A stretch of DNA of 64,000 nt from Betaproteobacteria bacterium (lineage in GTDB: Bacteria; Pseudomonadota; Gammaproteobacteria; Burkholderiales; Rhodocyclaceae). The notes under the pieces were generated by a model, which was not told where the DNA came from, made no database searches, and saw nothing but the letters and a program-made list of their open reading frames with translations. Positions 54,701-63,917 of this stretch are shown piece by piece (positions within the stretch are counted from its first letter, which is position 1; each line of letters begins with the position of its first letter). The stretch spans positions 1 to 64,000 of the forward strand of contig WQZF01000005.1 of NCBI GenBank assembly GCA_009780885.1, written 5' to 3'. The translations under genes were made by a program, and so were the position numbers.

Positions 54701-55189
54701 ATCGGCGGCGGCCTGCAACTTTGCCGCGAAGCCCTGCCACAATTCCTCGAAACGCTCCGTGGCGCTTTCTTCCAGCACGGTTCCCGCCAGATTGGCCGAC
54801 AGCGGCGCGACGGCGGCCAACTGCTGAAACCAGCCGTCAAAGGTATGAACGCTCAAACCGGGCCGCGCCGTCAGGACGCGCTCGAACAGAAGGCGGGCGC
54901 GGGCGAGGTTTTCCGCGTCCGCCCGAACCCCGCGCTCTTCCAGAAAGGCGAGGGCTTCCTGTTCCGGCGCAGTCGCCAGGAAACGCAGCCCATCGAGAAC
55001 GCGCGTCCGGATTTCGCCCGCCGCGCGGCGCGTGAAGGTGATCGCCAGAATCGCCCCCGGCGCGACGCCGGAGAGCAGCAGCCGCAGCACGCGCGAAGCG
55101 AGCAACCAGGTCTTCCCGCTCCCGGCGCAAGCTGAAACGACGACGCTACGCGAAGGATCGAGCGCGCGGGCGGAGAGATCGCGGCTCAT
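51752..55189 (-). CDS. addA: AddA-type helicase-nuclease (RecB-like)
   Basis: This 1145-residue protein from the ATG at 55189 is a UvrD/RecB-type helicase. Walker A CAGSGKT is at 21-27, ITFTRRAAGEIRTRV follows as motif Ia, and the helicase motifs LLDEFQDTNPFQW and VGDPKQSIYRFRRADPR are clear. The C-terminal PD-(D/E)XK nuclease has IDRLVEREEGFWVLDYKSGN. With AddB it resects double-strand breaks for recombination and degrades linear phage DNA. Normally addB and addA are adjacent; here a ~1.9-kb insertion separates them. The start codon overlaps the stop codon of a truncated antitoxin frame (ATGA). Confidence 0.93.
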   Translation of the reverse strand: MSRDLSARALDPSRSVVVSACAGSGKTWLLASRVLRLLLSGVAPGAILAITFTRRAAGEIRTRVLDGLRFLATAPEQEALAFLEERGVRADAENLARARLLFERVLTARPGLSVHTFDGWFQQLAAVAPLSANLAGTVLEESATERFEELWQGFAAKLQAAADPAGDEAALSPEVRAACLRLLRLAKLSGVRALIQRGLARRSEWLAFSSAHFSPIPDPPQSGVALAAFFVPGWPEDFRGYREYLAAGTSTDQKLAATLAAVLAEEDAEESRRERFDALASILLTDAGTPRIREDKKKPRERLAAAGLEIAHFLALHERLSSRMLECLEAIREEEIAAFNYDASMLYRAFLDHLEAYKSERRLIDFVDGEWRTLQLLRDEENAAFMQARLDARYRHVLLDEFQDTNPFQWQILLAWLDAYGESAPPAVFLVGDPKQSIYRFRRADPRLFSAASAFLCARLDAVPLEQSATRRNAPKIVELVNELFSHEPGFAPFPPQSSLAENLPGRIELLPLCAGEAKEEAAEETAGWRDPLTTPEEEVHDRRRESEAALLAGRIAALVGHCRIRDADRTERPLRYGDILILARRRTQMRFYERALAAAGIPFSAASRGGLLATQEAQDIVALLEFLSTPQADLNLAQALKSPIFACSDEDLLLLARRTEVGGCWWDRLMAMADESKAGPTLSPNLSRARRLLGVWIEDAPRLPAHDLLDRIYHQGEVLERYRHAAPPSLADAALANLRALLLFALDLDAGRYPGLPRFIAALRRFSRGDSREAPDEGQIEREDASSDETEEAGTIEVAEPGGDRVRIMTIHGAKGLEAPLVWLLDANTPPQSDKSWNILVDWQPGDEAPAHFSFVGKKEHRGTSRQPIFEAEAEAAAREELNLLYVAITRARQIFIASGVKPGKNIKQETHYFRLCAALERLKAQEETLPLRWPESGFSEPALVFGDLPLPLPKEAPAIPAYKAASEPKTAPAPAFPTVQTSAPPPLLLLPLSAPPVPPTPAARFGIVLHALLEQRAESGAIDEDWRQARGISAEEIRRALPVAERLLAAPHLARFFNPEQYRRAWNEAELCDENGALRRIDRLVEREEGFWVLDYKSGNSDAFLPQYRRQLAAYCRAVEAVFPGRPVRGALLFADATLMEIE

Positions 55190-55404
55190 GCCTGATCCCA
55201 CGGCGCTTTCAATGCAAAGAGGCGTTCAAGGCCGGAATTGGATGCTGGAGGCGCATCGAGCAAATCGAGAAATTGCTGGAATTTGTCGGCATCGAGTGTG
55301 AAAAGGGGGTGATCATGCACGGCTACATGCGCGCACTCGCAGGCGGCTTCGAGCATGAAGCCGGAACGGTTTTTGCCCAACAGGCTGGCAGCGTGGTCGA
55401 TCAT
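55186..55404 (-). pseudogene. Truncated DUF1778 (TacA-like) antitoxin
   Basis: From an ATG at 55404 the frame gives MIDHAASLLGKNRSGFMLEA, then HPLFTLDADKFQQFLDLLDAPPASNSGLERLFALKAPWDQA. This matches the helical and C-terminal parts of DUF1778 antitoxins (partners of GNAT toxins). The N-terminal beta-strand of the ribbon-helix-helix domain is missing; the upstream frame (to 55449) is unrelated sequence close to the brnA-like gene. No GNAT toxin gene follows: the next gene is addA, overlapping by 4 bp. It is most likely a remnant that now serves, at most, as a leader cistron for addA. Confidence 0.7.
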
Positions 55405-55429
55405 ATACACAAATCCCCGTGCGGCAGAC

Positions 55430-55732
55430 CTACAACGCGAAGCGTTCACGCAAAATGAGGTTTACGCGAGTCTGCCAGCCATCGCCAGTTGCGCGCAAAA
55501 CGGCCAACACATCGGGGTCGAGCCGTAACTTTACCGCTACTTTCGCACTTGCCTTCGTGCTTCCGGGAGGGCGCCCGCGCTTGCGCGCCGCGATGTTTTC
55601 CGGGGTGTGTACGGCGGCAAACTCGCCACGCTTGGCTTGCGCCAACGATTCGCGCAGCCCCGGCAGCGTTTCTCCCGCATCCGCTTCAATGGCGCTGGCG
55701 AGCTTTTCCACATCAATGTTTTTCAGCTTCAC
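55430..55732 (-). CDS. BrnA-like antitoxin
   Basis: A 100-residue protein starting at a GTG inside the 3' end of the toxin gene (20-bp overlap). The C-terminal half, PENIAARKRGRPPGSTKASAKVAVKLRLDPDVLAVLRATGDGWQTRVNLILRERF, is the BrnA-type ribbon-helix-helix DNA-binding domain with its GWQTRVN motif. The N-terminal half is helical and probably neutralises the toxin. It pairs with the RelE-like toxin gene upstream rather than with a BrnT toxin, and the toxin-first order is as in higBA. Confidence 0.85.
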   Translation of the reverse strand: MKLKNIDVEKLASAIEADAGETLPGLRESLAQAKRGEFAAVHTPENIAARKRGRPPGSTKASAKVAVKLRLDPDVLAVLRATGDGWQTRVNLILRERFAL

Positions 55733-56027
55733 GTTTGATTCTCCTCACGGCCTTGTTGGGCAGATTCGAGCGTTCGGCCTTGATGTATACGGCAAGCAAC
55801 ACGATCAAGCCATCGCCCAACTCGTTGAAATAAATCACGCGAGCGCCGCCGCGCTTGCCGCGACCGGACACTGCCCAGCGTACCTTGCGCACCCCTGCCG
55901 CTTGTGGAATGACATCGCCCGCCAGGGGATGGGCTGCAATGAAGTCGATAAATTCTTCCCGATCCACATCCGTCCAGATTTTGGACGCCTGGACGAGAAA
56001 TTCGGGCGTTTCGACGACAGTGTACAT
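55713..56027 (-). CDS. RelE/HigB2-like toxin
   Basis: A 104-residue protein with the RelE-superfamily pattern of ribosome-dependent mRNA interferases: a helical N-terminus (TPEFLVQASKIWTDVDREEFIDFIAAHP), then GDVIPQAAGVRKVRWAVSGRGKRGGARVIYFNELGDGLIVLLAVYIKAERSNL. Basic residues in the RKVRW...RGKRGG strand are typical. It precedes and overlaps the BrnA-like antitoxin. Just upstream is GTACAATTAAAATATGTAC (56022-56040), an imperfect palindrome overlapping the start that could be the operator. Confidence 0.87.
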   Translation of the reverse strand: MYTVVETPEFLVQASKIWTDVDREEFIDFIAAHPLAGDVIPQAAGVRKVRWAVSGRGKRGGARVIYFNELGDGLIVLLAVYIKAERSNLPNKAVRRIKREAEKH

Positions 56028-56163
56028 ATTTTAATTGTACCCCCAACAAATCTGTTGTCCAGCCCACGTAAGTCGGATAAGTGTCGCAATCCGACCTGCG
56101 TGCTAACATTTCAATGCTTGTAGTAGTCCTTTGTTTCAACCGTTAGATTTTTGGGGACGTTCC

Positions 56164-56964
56164 ATGGAGAGGTCTTGGAAAGAAGCGATAAAACGAGTTC
56201 TTCGAGAGTTCGATTTGCCGTTACATTACACGGAAATTTCGGAGCAGATACTTTCTCGTGGCTATTATGAAACTGATGGGGCAACGCCTGCCGCAACGGT
56301 CAATGCACAACTCGCAACATCCATAAAATATGACGGTGAACAGTCGCCGTTTATGCGAGTCGGGAAGGGCGTTTTCGCGTTGAAGAGTGCAACACAAACC
56401 ACGCCAATACTCGCACGAAAGTCGAAGGAAACAGTGTTGGCCTCGTCCTCTCCAGATATTGAAAGTACAGATTCCATCGTCCGCTCCTTTGGAATGTATT
56501 GGCAGAGAGATCTTGTCGTCTGGCGCAACGCCCCAAAACTCTTCGGAAAACAACAAGCCACATCCAAACCAATCGATTTTGGAAAGCAAAAAGGCATTTA
56601 CATTCTCTATGACCACCATACCGTGGTTTATGTCGGGCGCTCCATTGATCGTCCGCTCGGAAAACGCCTCTCTGAGCACACTGCTGATCGTTTGGGCGGT
56701 CGCTGGAATCGGTTTTCTTGGTTTGGGCTACTGGAGGCAACTGATGACGGTGGGTTGGAAGAAGCTCCTTTCAACAACTCACTTGCAAGTGTTATTGCCA
56801 CATTGGAGGCATTGCTCATCGAAGCGTTGGAGCCGCCGCAAAACAGAAGGCGCGGTGATGACTTTGCTATTGAGTACATTCAAGACATTGACCCAGAATT
56901 GCGAGAGCGAGAAATTCAAAATACTTTGCGCTCCATCGAGCAAAAGATGCGCGGCGGGTCGTAA
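56164..56964 (+). CDS. HARE-HTH / GIY-YIG nuclease
   Basis: A 266-residue protein with two recognisable parts. Residues 1-75 (MERSWKEAIKRVLREF, LHYTEISEQILSRGY, FMRVGKGVFAL) form a HARE-HTH domain, a winged helix found in restriction enzymes and chromatin proteins. Residues 144-225 are a GIY-YIG nuclease: GIYILY, VVYVGR, R168 in GKRLSEH, and a late Glu in TLEALLIEAL. Between them FGMYWQRDLVVW is a conserved-looking linker. Codon usage is AT-richer than in the neighbours, and the gene is on the opposite strand to addAB, within their split. It is probably a defence or mobile-DNA nuclease; no methyltransferase partner is present. Confidence 0.85.
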   Translation: MERSWKEAIKRVLREFDLPLHYTEISEQILSRGYYETDGATPAATVNAQLATSIKYDGEQSPFMRVGKGVFALKSATQTTPILARKSKETVLASSSPDIESTDSIVRSFGMYWQRDLVVWRNAPKLFGKQQATSKPIDFGKQKGIYILYDHHTVVYVGRSIDRPLGKRLSEHTADRLGGRWNRFSWFGLLEATDDGGLEEAPFNNSLASVIATLEALLIEALEPPQNRRRGDDFAIEYIQDIDPELREREIQNTLRSIEQKMRGGS

Positions 56965-57048
56965 AAAAATCTAGCTATTCACTCTAACCGGTTCTTCCTG
57001 CAACGCAGCTAAATTCCGGCGCTAGGCGCCGTTGCCTTATTGAGGGGG

Positions 57049-57126
57049 TTTTTCTAAATTACTGTAATAATTCTTTGCTAAAAACCACTACAGTAGCGAA
57101 ACATTATTTAAGTAAATTTAGAAAAT
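57049..57126. repeat. AT-rich palindromic repeat, copy 9 (78 bp, inverted)
   Basis: Starts TTTTTCTAAATTACTGTAAT and ends AAGTAAATTTAGAAAAT, with centre CACTACAGTAGCGAAACATT. It lies between the nuclease gene and the convergent addB, 9 bp from the addB stop, marking the edge of the insertion. Confidence 0.92.
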
Positions 57127-57135
57127 TCTAAAAAA

Positions 57136-59928
57136 TCAAACATTCCCGCGCCGCGCCCAGGGCACGCGACACAGGCCGTGTATCTCGCAGTAGGCGCATA
57201 TTGTGTCCACGCCGTGCGCCGGAAGGTTTGCGCCGGCGTGGATGCGCGAGAAGAGCGCGGAGAAATGCTGCAACAAGGGCGCTTCCGAAGCTTCTGCGTT
57301 CTCCGGCGTCAGGCTTGCCGCGACGGGCTGGACTTTGGTTTCGTCGAGCGCGAGGTAGGCCGCCTGTTCCACCTTGCCGTGCATCAGCGCGTACAGCGGC
57401 AATTGCAGGTCCTCGGCCTTTTTCAGCGCAGATGCCGATTTCGTTTTGTAGTCGAACAGGGCGCAACCTCCGGTGTCGTTCTCGTCGACGCGGTCGATGC
57501 GTCCGTGAATTTCGAGCGCGCCGCCGTCTTCGAGGGGCAGGAGGCATGCCGCCTTGACTTCCGCCTGATGCCAGCGCCAGCCGGCGGCTTCGTTTTCTCT
57601 CTGCCATTCGAGGTAGGCAGGAAGACACGCCTGCCAGCGCAAGCGCCAGCCGGCGACGAAGAAATCCTCGGCTTCGGCTTGCGCGAAGACTTCGTTCCCG
57701 ATGGCCTCCAGCGCCTCTGCCGCCGCCTCGGGAGAAAGGGCTGTGATCTGCGGATGGCGGCGGTGGAAGATTTCGAGGATGCGATGCACAAGGGTGCCGT
57801 AATCCTTTTTGCCGAATGTTTGCTCGATTTCTTCCATTTCGCCCAGACGCAGGATATAGCGGGCAAAAAAGCGGTACGGGCAGCTCATGAGCGTGCTCAG
57901 CGCGGCGACCGGCAGGCGCTGCGGAAAGTCCTGCGGGAGCAGTGACGGCGCGGGAGCATGGACGGAGGAAAGGGAATCGTCCCGATCCCTGGAGAGCGTG
58001 GCGGCGCTTTCGGCTTTCAGTGTTTTGGCGGCTTCCGGCCAGGCCAGATCATGCAGGGCCGCGAGCAGGTCGAGCGGCGGCGCGAGCGGGTTGGCTTCCC
58101 CTTTCTGTTCCAGGCACCAGGTGACCAGCACACGGGGCACGGTGGACAGGAGGGATTCGAGATCGCGCAGCAGCGCCGCCTCCCGCGTTTCCCGCGTCGG
58201 CAGGCCGAGATCGCGCCGTACCGCCTGATTGAAAAAGACGCTGGAGGAAGAAAGCGAGAGCGAGGCGGCACCGCCGCCGATCAGCACCGCCGCGTCGAAG
58301 CGGCGCAAGCGGGCCGCCGAAAGAGGCAGCATCACGACGGGGCTTCCAATCCGGGATTCGTGGAAATTCGCGTTTTCCAGTTCGCGGTCGAGCCAGGCCC
58401 GCCAGGCGGAAAAGGAGAAAGGACGAGAGGAAGGACTGCCCGCGCCCATGTCGGCGGAGAGTTCTTCCCGGCGCGTTCCCAGGAGGTCGAGCAGCGCCGC
58501 GCCAGCGGCGTCTGCCGCCAGGGTGTCCTGCGCGCCGATCGCTTCCAGCGCCTTCTCCAGACGCTCCAGCCAGCGCGCCAGCGGCGCCGGGGCAGCGCCC
58601 AGAAGATGAAGGGCGGCGTCGATCCGGTCGAGCAGTTCCGCCGAGACCTTTTCCTCATTCCGCAACGCGCGCCGGAAAAAGGCCATTCCGCGACGCCCGC
58701 CAGCGTTCCGTGGATCGCGGAGCGCCCGCTCCAGCGCGGGGATGGCGGAAGGAGTTTTTTCCGCTACCGCAGGAAGGAGAAAGGGGGATTTGAGGAGATC
58801 GAGCAGGTTTTCTCCCGTCACGCCGCGCGCGGCGTTTCCGGCGGCGCATTCGAGCAGGGCATCGACCAGCGCCGCCGCGCGCGAGGTCGACAATTTCCAG
58901 CCGGTTTCGTCGTCGACCAGTAGCTGTTCGCGTTCCAGCAAGGCGCGCACCCGGCGCGCGGAAAGCCGGTCGGCGGCGATCAGCGCGATGCGCTGCCGGC
59001 CCTCGCGCAACCAGGCAAGGGTCTGCGCCACGATCGTCTGCGCTTCGGCCTCGCGCCCCGAAGCGGGGGCAAGCCTGAAGCATTCCTCAAGCGGGCTTTG
59101 CGTCAGGGTGGCGGAGAGCTTGCGCGCGCGGTCGATGAGCGGGATCTGCGCCTCTTCCGTCTCCGGTGTTTCTTCCGGCCAGGCCGCCGACAGCAGGCGC
59201 GCAAGCGGCGTCCGTTGCGCGCGGCGCGGCGCGGGATAAAACATCAGGACATTCTGGCGCGCGGCGCAGCGTTCAAAAAAATCCATTTCGGCGCGGCTTA
59301 AGGCTTCCTCGGGCGGGGCCGCGAGAAGAACGGCACGCGGCGCGGAAATCGACGCCGACAGCCGCGCCAGCCGCAAGCGGTACAGCGAGGGGCGATCCGG
59401 CTGCCCGCAGGCGGACAGGGCATGCCACATCTCGTGCACCAGCCGCGCTTCAAAAAAGAGGGGCTTCGCGGCGGTCAGTTCATAGGCGCGTTGCAGTTGT
59501 TCCAGCAGGGTTTCAAGGTCGGCGGGCAGCGTTACCGCCGCCGAGGAAAGCTCGTCGGCCAGCGCCGCCAGTTCCGCCGCGACGTTCCACAAGGCGGCAG
59601 GGTCGAACCAGCCGCGCGCGGCCAGCGTATCGTAGAGCAACAGCAGCCGCGCGCTTTCCGGCTGCGCGGCAGGCAGCGAAGCAAAGTCGGGCAACGGGGT
59701 GTTGAAGGCCCAGCGGGAGAGCGTATCGAAACGCGGCAGCAGCATCGGCCGGCGCGCGGCGGCGACCAGCGCGGCGCGGCATTCGCCCGCCAGAGAAAGC
59801 GAGGGGACGAAAAAGAGTTGCGCCGAAAAATCGGCGGAGGCTGCCGCTCCCGCGCGTTCGAGAAAGCGCTCCGCCAGCGCGTGGAAAAATCCGTCGCCGG
59901 CGGCAAGGGCATGTTCTTCGATCTGCAT
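57136..59928 (-). CDS. addB: AddB-type PD-(D/E)XK nuclease
   Basis: This 930-residue protein, counted from the ATG at 59928, is AddB, the partner of AddA. The inactive helicase-like N-terminus (AQLFFVPSLSLAGECRAAL...PRFDTLSRW) is followed by a C-terminal nuclease with SCPYRFFARYILRLGEMEE, GTLVHRILEIFH, GRIDRVDENDTGGCALFDYKT. A 4Fe-4S cluster is formed by that first Cys and CAYCEIHGLC. The open frame extends to 60078; a start at 60006 is also possible. It is convergent with the GIY-YIG gene and separated from addA by the insertion. Confidence 0.92.
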   Translation of the reverse strand: MQIEEHALAAGDGFFHALAERFLERAGAAASADFSAQLFFVPSLSLAGECRAALVAAARRPMLLPRFDTLSRWAFNTPLPDFASLPAAQPESARLLLLYDTLAARGWFDPAALWNVAAELAALADELSSAAVTLPADLETLLEQLQRAYELTAAKPLFFEARLVHEMWHALSACGQPDRPSLYRLRLARLSASISAPRAVLLAAPPEEALSRAEMDFFERCAARQNVLMFYPAPRRAQRTPLARLLSAAWPEETPETEEAQIPLIDRARKLSATLTQSPLEECFRLAPASGREAEAQTIVAQTLAWLREGRQRIALIAADRLSARRVRALLEREQLLVDDETGWKLSTSRAAALVDALLECAAGNAARGVTGENLLDLLKSPFLLPAVAEKTPSAIPALERALRDPRNAGGRRGMAFFRRALRNEEKVSAELLDRIDAALHLLGAAPAPLARWLERLEKALEAIGAQDTLAADAAGAALLDLLGTRREELSADMGAGSPSSRPFSFSAWRAWLDRELENANFHESRIGSPVVMLPLSAARLRRFDAAVLIGGGAASLSLSSSSVFFNQAVRRDLGLPTRETREAALLRDLESLLSTVPRVLVTWCLEQKGEANPLAPPLDLLAALHDLAWPEAAKTLKAESAATLSRDRDDSLSSVHAPAPSLLPQDFPQRLPVAALSTLMSCPYRFFARYILRLGEMEEIEQTFGKKDYGTLVHRILEIFHRRHPQITALSPEAAAEALEAIGNEVFAQAEAEDFFVAGWRLRWQACLPAYLEWQRENEAAGWRWHQAEVKAACLLPLEDGGALEIHGRIDRVDENDTGGCALFDYKTKSASALKKAEDLQLPLYALMHGKVEQAAYLALDETKVQPVAASLTPENAEASEAPLLQHFSALFSRIHAGANLPAHGVDTICAYCEIHGLCRVPWARRGNV

Positions 59929-60276
59929 CGTTTCAGCACTCCTGGGAGAAAGGCTGCCCAAAGGGCAGGCAACGAAATATAACCGGGCGCCGGAAGCGTA
60001 GTCCATTCGTGGCGAGGAAGCCACAATCTTCAAAGTTTTGCATGGGCGCTTCCTGTTTTGGGCTTGCTCACTTCCCATGGCCGGGGTTTTTCGCTAGCAT
60101 TCTTCCCTGCCGTGCGAAAAAGAATCCTGACTTCAGGGGGCAAATCCAGGAACGCGCGGAAAAAGCGTCTTGACCCTGTGTTTACAATTTTTCCCCACGA
60201 TACATCTCCCATCCCCCGCAACAGGCGATATTCCTGAAAAAGGGAACTTTCCTGCCATCACAATGAGGTTTTTCCA
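59929..60276. other. Divergent intergenic region between addB and trxA
   Basis: This gap must contain promoters for addB (minus) and trxA (plus). If addB starts at 60006 or 60078 it is shorter. I see no gene, strong repeat or clear hairpin. A TTGACC at about 60169 and GATACAT near 60197 are promoter-like, but their spacing is poor. Confidence 0.5.
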
Positions 60277-60603
60277 ATGAGTGAACATATTCATCACGTC
60301 ACCGACGAATCCTTTGCCTCCGACGTGCTGCAATCGCAGCAACCGGTACTGCTCGATTACTGGGCGGAATGGTGCGGCCCCTGCCGGATGATCTCCCCCA
60401 TCCTCGACGAAATCGCGAAGGAATACGCAGGTCGGCTGAAAGTGGTCAAGATCAACATCGACGAAAACCAGCAAACTCCGGCACAGTACGGCGTTCGCGG
60501 CATTCCGACGCTGATGCTCTTCAAGGGCGGCAACATCGAGGCCACCAAGGTCGGTGCGCTATCCAAATCGCAGCTCTCCGCCTTTATTGACAGCAATCTG
60601 TAA
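60277..60603 (+). CDS. trxA: Thioredoxin 1
   Basis: A 108-residue thioredoxin with the active site WCGPC at 32-36, the cis-Pro in GIPTLMLF and standard length. It reduces protein disulphides in the cytoplasm using thioredoxin reductase. It lies upstream of rho, a very common proteobacterial order, with a 475-bp gap before the rho start. Confidence 0.98.
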   Translation: MSEHIHHVTDESFASDVLQSQQPVLLDYWAEWCGPCRMISPILDEIAKEYAGRLKVVKINIDENQQTPAQYGVRGIPTLMLFKGGNIEATKVGALSKSQLSAFIDSNL

Positions 60604-61078
60604 AATCAACTACGCTACGCCGCCTTGAAAGCCTGCATCGTGTCGCGGCCCGTTACGGACGGCTTGTGGCAGACTCCCGAAATTCCTGAACGATCGGCGA
60701 CGCCAGCCCCGCGCGGCAAAAGGCGTCCGCTGGTATTTTTCCGGTTCTGAACAATCCGCCTCAGGTCATATACATGGCGCGAAGCGGCGGAAGATGGGAA
60801 GGTTGGCGCAGATCAGGCTTATCCCCTGCTCTCCCGGCAGAGATGGCGCTCCTTCCCGACTCCCGAATCATCTGCGGTATCCCTGTCCGGCTCCGGAAAA
60901 CGAACCGACTGATCCAATCGTCCATCCCGAAGCTGATTGTCCCCGGTTTCCCCGTTCGTTGATCTTCTGGCATCCCCCGTCTTCTTCCCCGTCCTGCCCA
61001 TTCCCGAAAAACCCTCCAAAGCCTTATCCACGCACCGCGCGGCATCTTCCGCGTCATCATTTCACTTCACCTCCCGCC
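60604..61078 (+). other. Long leader region between trxA and rho
   Basis: A 475-bp region without a supported gene. The last ~150 bases before rho are C-rich and G-poor on the plus strand (for example CCCGTCTTCTTCCCCGTCC), which is the composition of a rut site. In Escherichia coli Rho terminates transcription within its own leader; the composition here fits such autoregulation, but that is inference. Confidence 0.55.
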
Positions 61079-62338
61079 ATGTATCTCTCCGAACTCAAAA
61101 ATCACCACGTCGGCCACCTGCTTGAAATGGCGGTCGAAAACAATATCGAAGGCGCAAACCGCCTGCGCAAACAGGAACTGATTTTCGCGCTGCTGAAAAA
61201 CCAGGCCAAAAAGGGCGAAAGCATTTTCGGCGACGGCACCCTGGAGGTGCTTCCCGATGGCTTCGGCTTCCTGCGCTCGCCGGATATTTCGTACCTCGCC
61301 GGCACTGACGACATCTACGTCAGCCCGAGCCAGATCCGGCGCTTCAACCTGCATACGGGAGATTCGATCGAAGGCGAGATCCGCACGCCGAAGGAAGGCG
61401 AGCGCTATTTCGCGCTGGTCAAGCTCGACCGCATCAACGGGGAACCTCCGGAAGCGGCCAAGAACAAGATCATGTTCGAGAACCTGACGCCGCTGCATCC
61501 CACGCGGCACCTGATGCTCGAACGCGACATCCGTAGCGAGGAAAACATCACTTCCCGCGTTATCGACATGATCGCGCCGATTGGCGCGGGGCAACGCGGT
61601 CTTCTGGTCGCGTCGCCGAAATCCGGGAAAACGGTGATGTTGCAGCACATCGCGCACGCGATTACCGCGAACCATCCCGACGCGACCTTGATCGTGCTGC
61701 TGATCGACGAACGTCCGGAAGAAGTGACCGAAATGACGCGCACGGTGCGCGGCGAAGTCGTCGCCTCGACCTTCGACGAACCGGCCACGCGCCACGTCCA
61801 GGTTGCCGAAATGGTGATCGAGAAGGCCAAGCGGCTGGTCGAGCACAAAAAGGACGTCATCATCCTGCTCGATTCGATCACGCGCCTGGCGCGCGCCTAC
61901 AACACCGTGCAGCCGGCTTCCGGCAAGGTGCTCACCGGCGGCGTGGACGCCAATGCGCTGCAAAAGCCGAAACGCTTCTTCGGGGCCGCGCGCAACATCG
62001 AGGAAGGCGGTTCGCTGACGATCATCGCCACGGCGCTGATCGAAACCGGAAGCCGGATGGACGACGTGATCTACGAAGAATTCAAGGGCACCGGCAACAT
62101 GGAAATCCATCTCGACCGGCGGATGGCAGAAAAGCGCATCTACCCGGCGATCAACGTCAACCGTTCCGGCACCCGCCGAGAGGAATTGCTGCTGAAGGCG
62201 GACGTGCTGCAAAAAATGTGGATTCTCAGGAAGCTCCTCTACAACATGGACGATCTCGACGCCATGGAATTCCTGCTCGACAAGGTCAAATCGACCAAGA
62301 CCAACAACGAATTCTTCGACGCCATGCGCCGGGGCTGA
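61079..62338 (+). CDS. rho: Transcription termination factor Rho
   Basis: The 419-residue protein from the ATG at 61079 has the full length of Rho. The N-terminal RNA-binding domain ([22 protein letters not shown]), Walker A ASPKSGKT (178-185), Walker [11 protein letters not shown] and the R-loop/Q-loop region ([20 protein letters not shown]) are present. This hexameric helicase terminates untranslated transcripts. The upstream open extension is discarded because it lies in the leader and lacks similarity. Confidence 0.98.
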   Translation: MYLSELKNHHVGHLLEMAVENNIEGANRLRKQELIFALLKNQAKKGESIFGDGTLEVLPDGFGFLRSPDISYLAGTDDIYVSPSQIRRFNLHTGDSIEGEIRTPKEGERYFALVKLDRINGEPPEAAKNKIMFENLTPLHPTRHLMLERDIRSEENITSRVIDMIAPIGAGQRGLLVASPKSGKTVMLQHIAHAITANHPDATLIVLLIDERPEEVTEMTRTVRGEVVASTFDEPATRHVQVAEMVIEKAKRLVEHKKDVIILLDSITRLARAYNTVQPASGKVLTGGVDANALQKPKRFFGAARNIEEGGSLTIIATALIETGSRMDDVIYEEFKGTGNMEIHLDRRMAEKRIYPAINVNRSGTRREELLLKADVLQKMWILRKLLYNMDDLDAMEFLLDKVKSTKTNNEFFDAMRRG

Positions 62339-62440
62339 TATAATTTCGCCCTTTACGCATTCCTGCGCCTTACCGATCCCCGGATCACTTTTTCAGGCCG
62401 GCCACAATCGCCGGTCGCACGCACCGAAAGGAAAAACCCG

Positions 62441-62656
62441 ATGAAATCCGAAATCCACCCCGACTACCAGGAAATCCAGGTGACCTGTTCCTGCGGAAAT
62501 TCGTTCACGACGCGCTCGACAAACAAGAAGGCGCTGCACATCGAAGTCTGCTCGCAATGCCACCCCTTCTATACCGGCAAGCAAAAGATCGTCGACACCG
62601 CAGGCCGGGTCGAGAAATTCAATCAGAAATTCGGAAACCTGCGCAGAACTGCGTAA
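62441..62656 (+). CDS. rpmE: 50S ribosomal protein L31, zinc-binding form
   Basis: A 71-residue L31 with the four zinc-binding cysteines at 16, 18, 37 and 40 (TCSCGN...[14 protein letters not shown]). It is therefore the zinc-containing form rather than the zinc-free paralogue made under zinc starvation. L31 helps form the bridge between subunits. It follows rho by 102 bp, the usual order, and is followed by a strong terminator. Confidence 0.98.
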   Translation: MKSEIHPDYQEIQVTCSCGNSFTTRSTNKKALHIEVCSQCHPFYTGKQKIVDTAGRVEKFNQKFGNLRRTA

Positions 62657-62672
62657 TCGCCGCAGGATTCAC

Positions 62673-62703
62673 AAAAAAGGCAGCCGGAGAGGCTGCCTTT
62701 TTT
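62673..62703. terminator. Bidirectional terminator between rpmE and dapB
   Basis: A6-GGCAGCC, five-base loop, GGCTGCC-T6. It lies 16 bp after rpmE and about 20 bp from the dapB stop and can serve both convergent genes. Confidence 0.93.
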
Positions 62704-62723
62704 CATGGCGCGGGAAAAAAGCT

Positions 62724-63882
<1,159 letters not shown>

Positions 63883-63917
63883 CCCCTGGAAAATCCGGAA
63901 AAATCGGCGGTTTTCAC

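Noticed and set aside
55404-55449. N-terminal extension of the DUF1778 remnant
   Set aside because: The extra residues (MNASRCRSAARGFVY) lack the ribbon-helix-helix strand and lie in sequence next to the BrnA-like gene's end, so the extension is not considered genuine antitoxin sequence.
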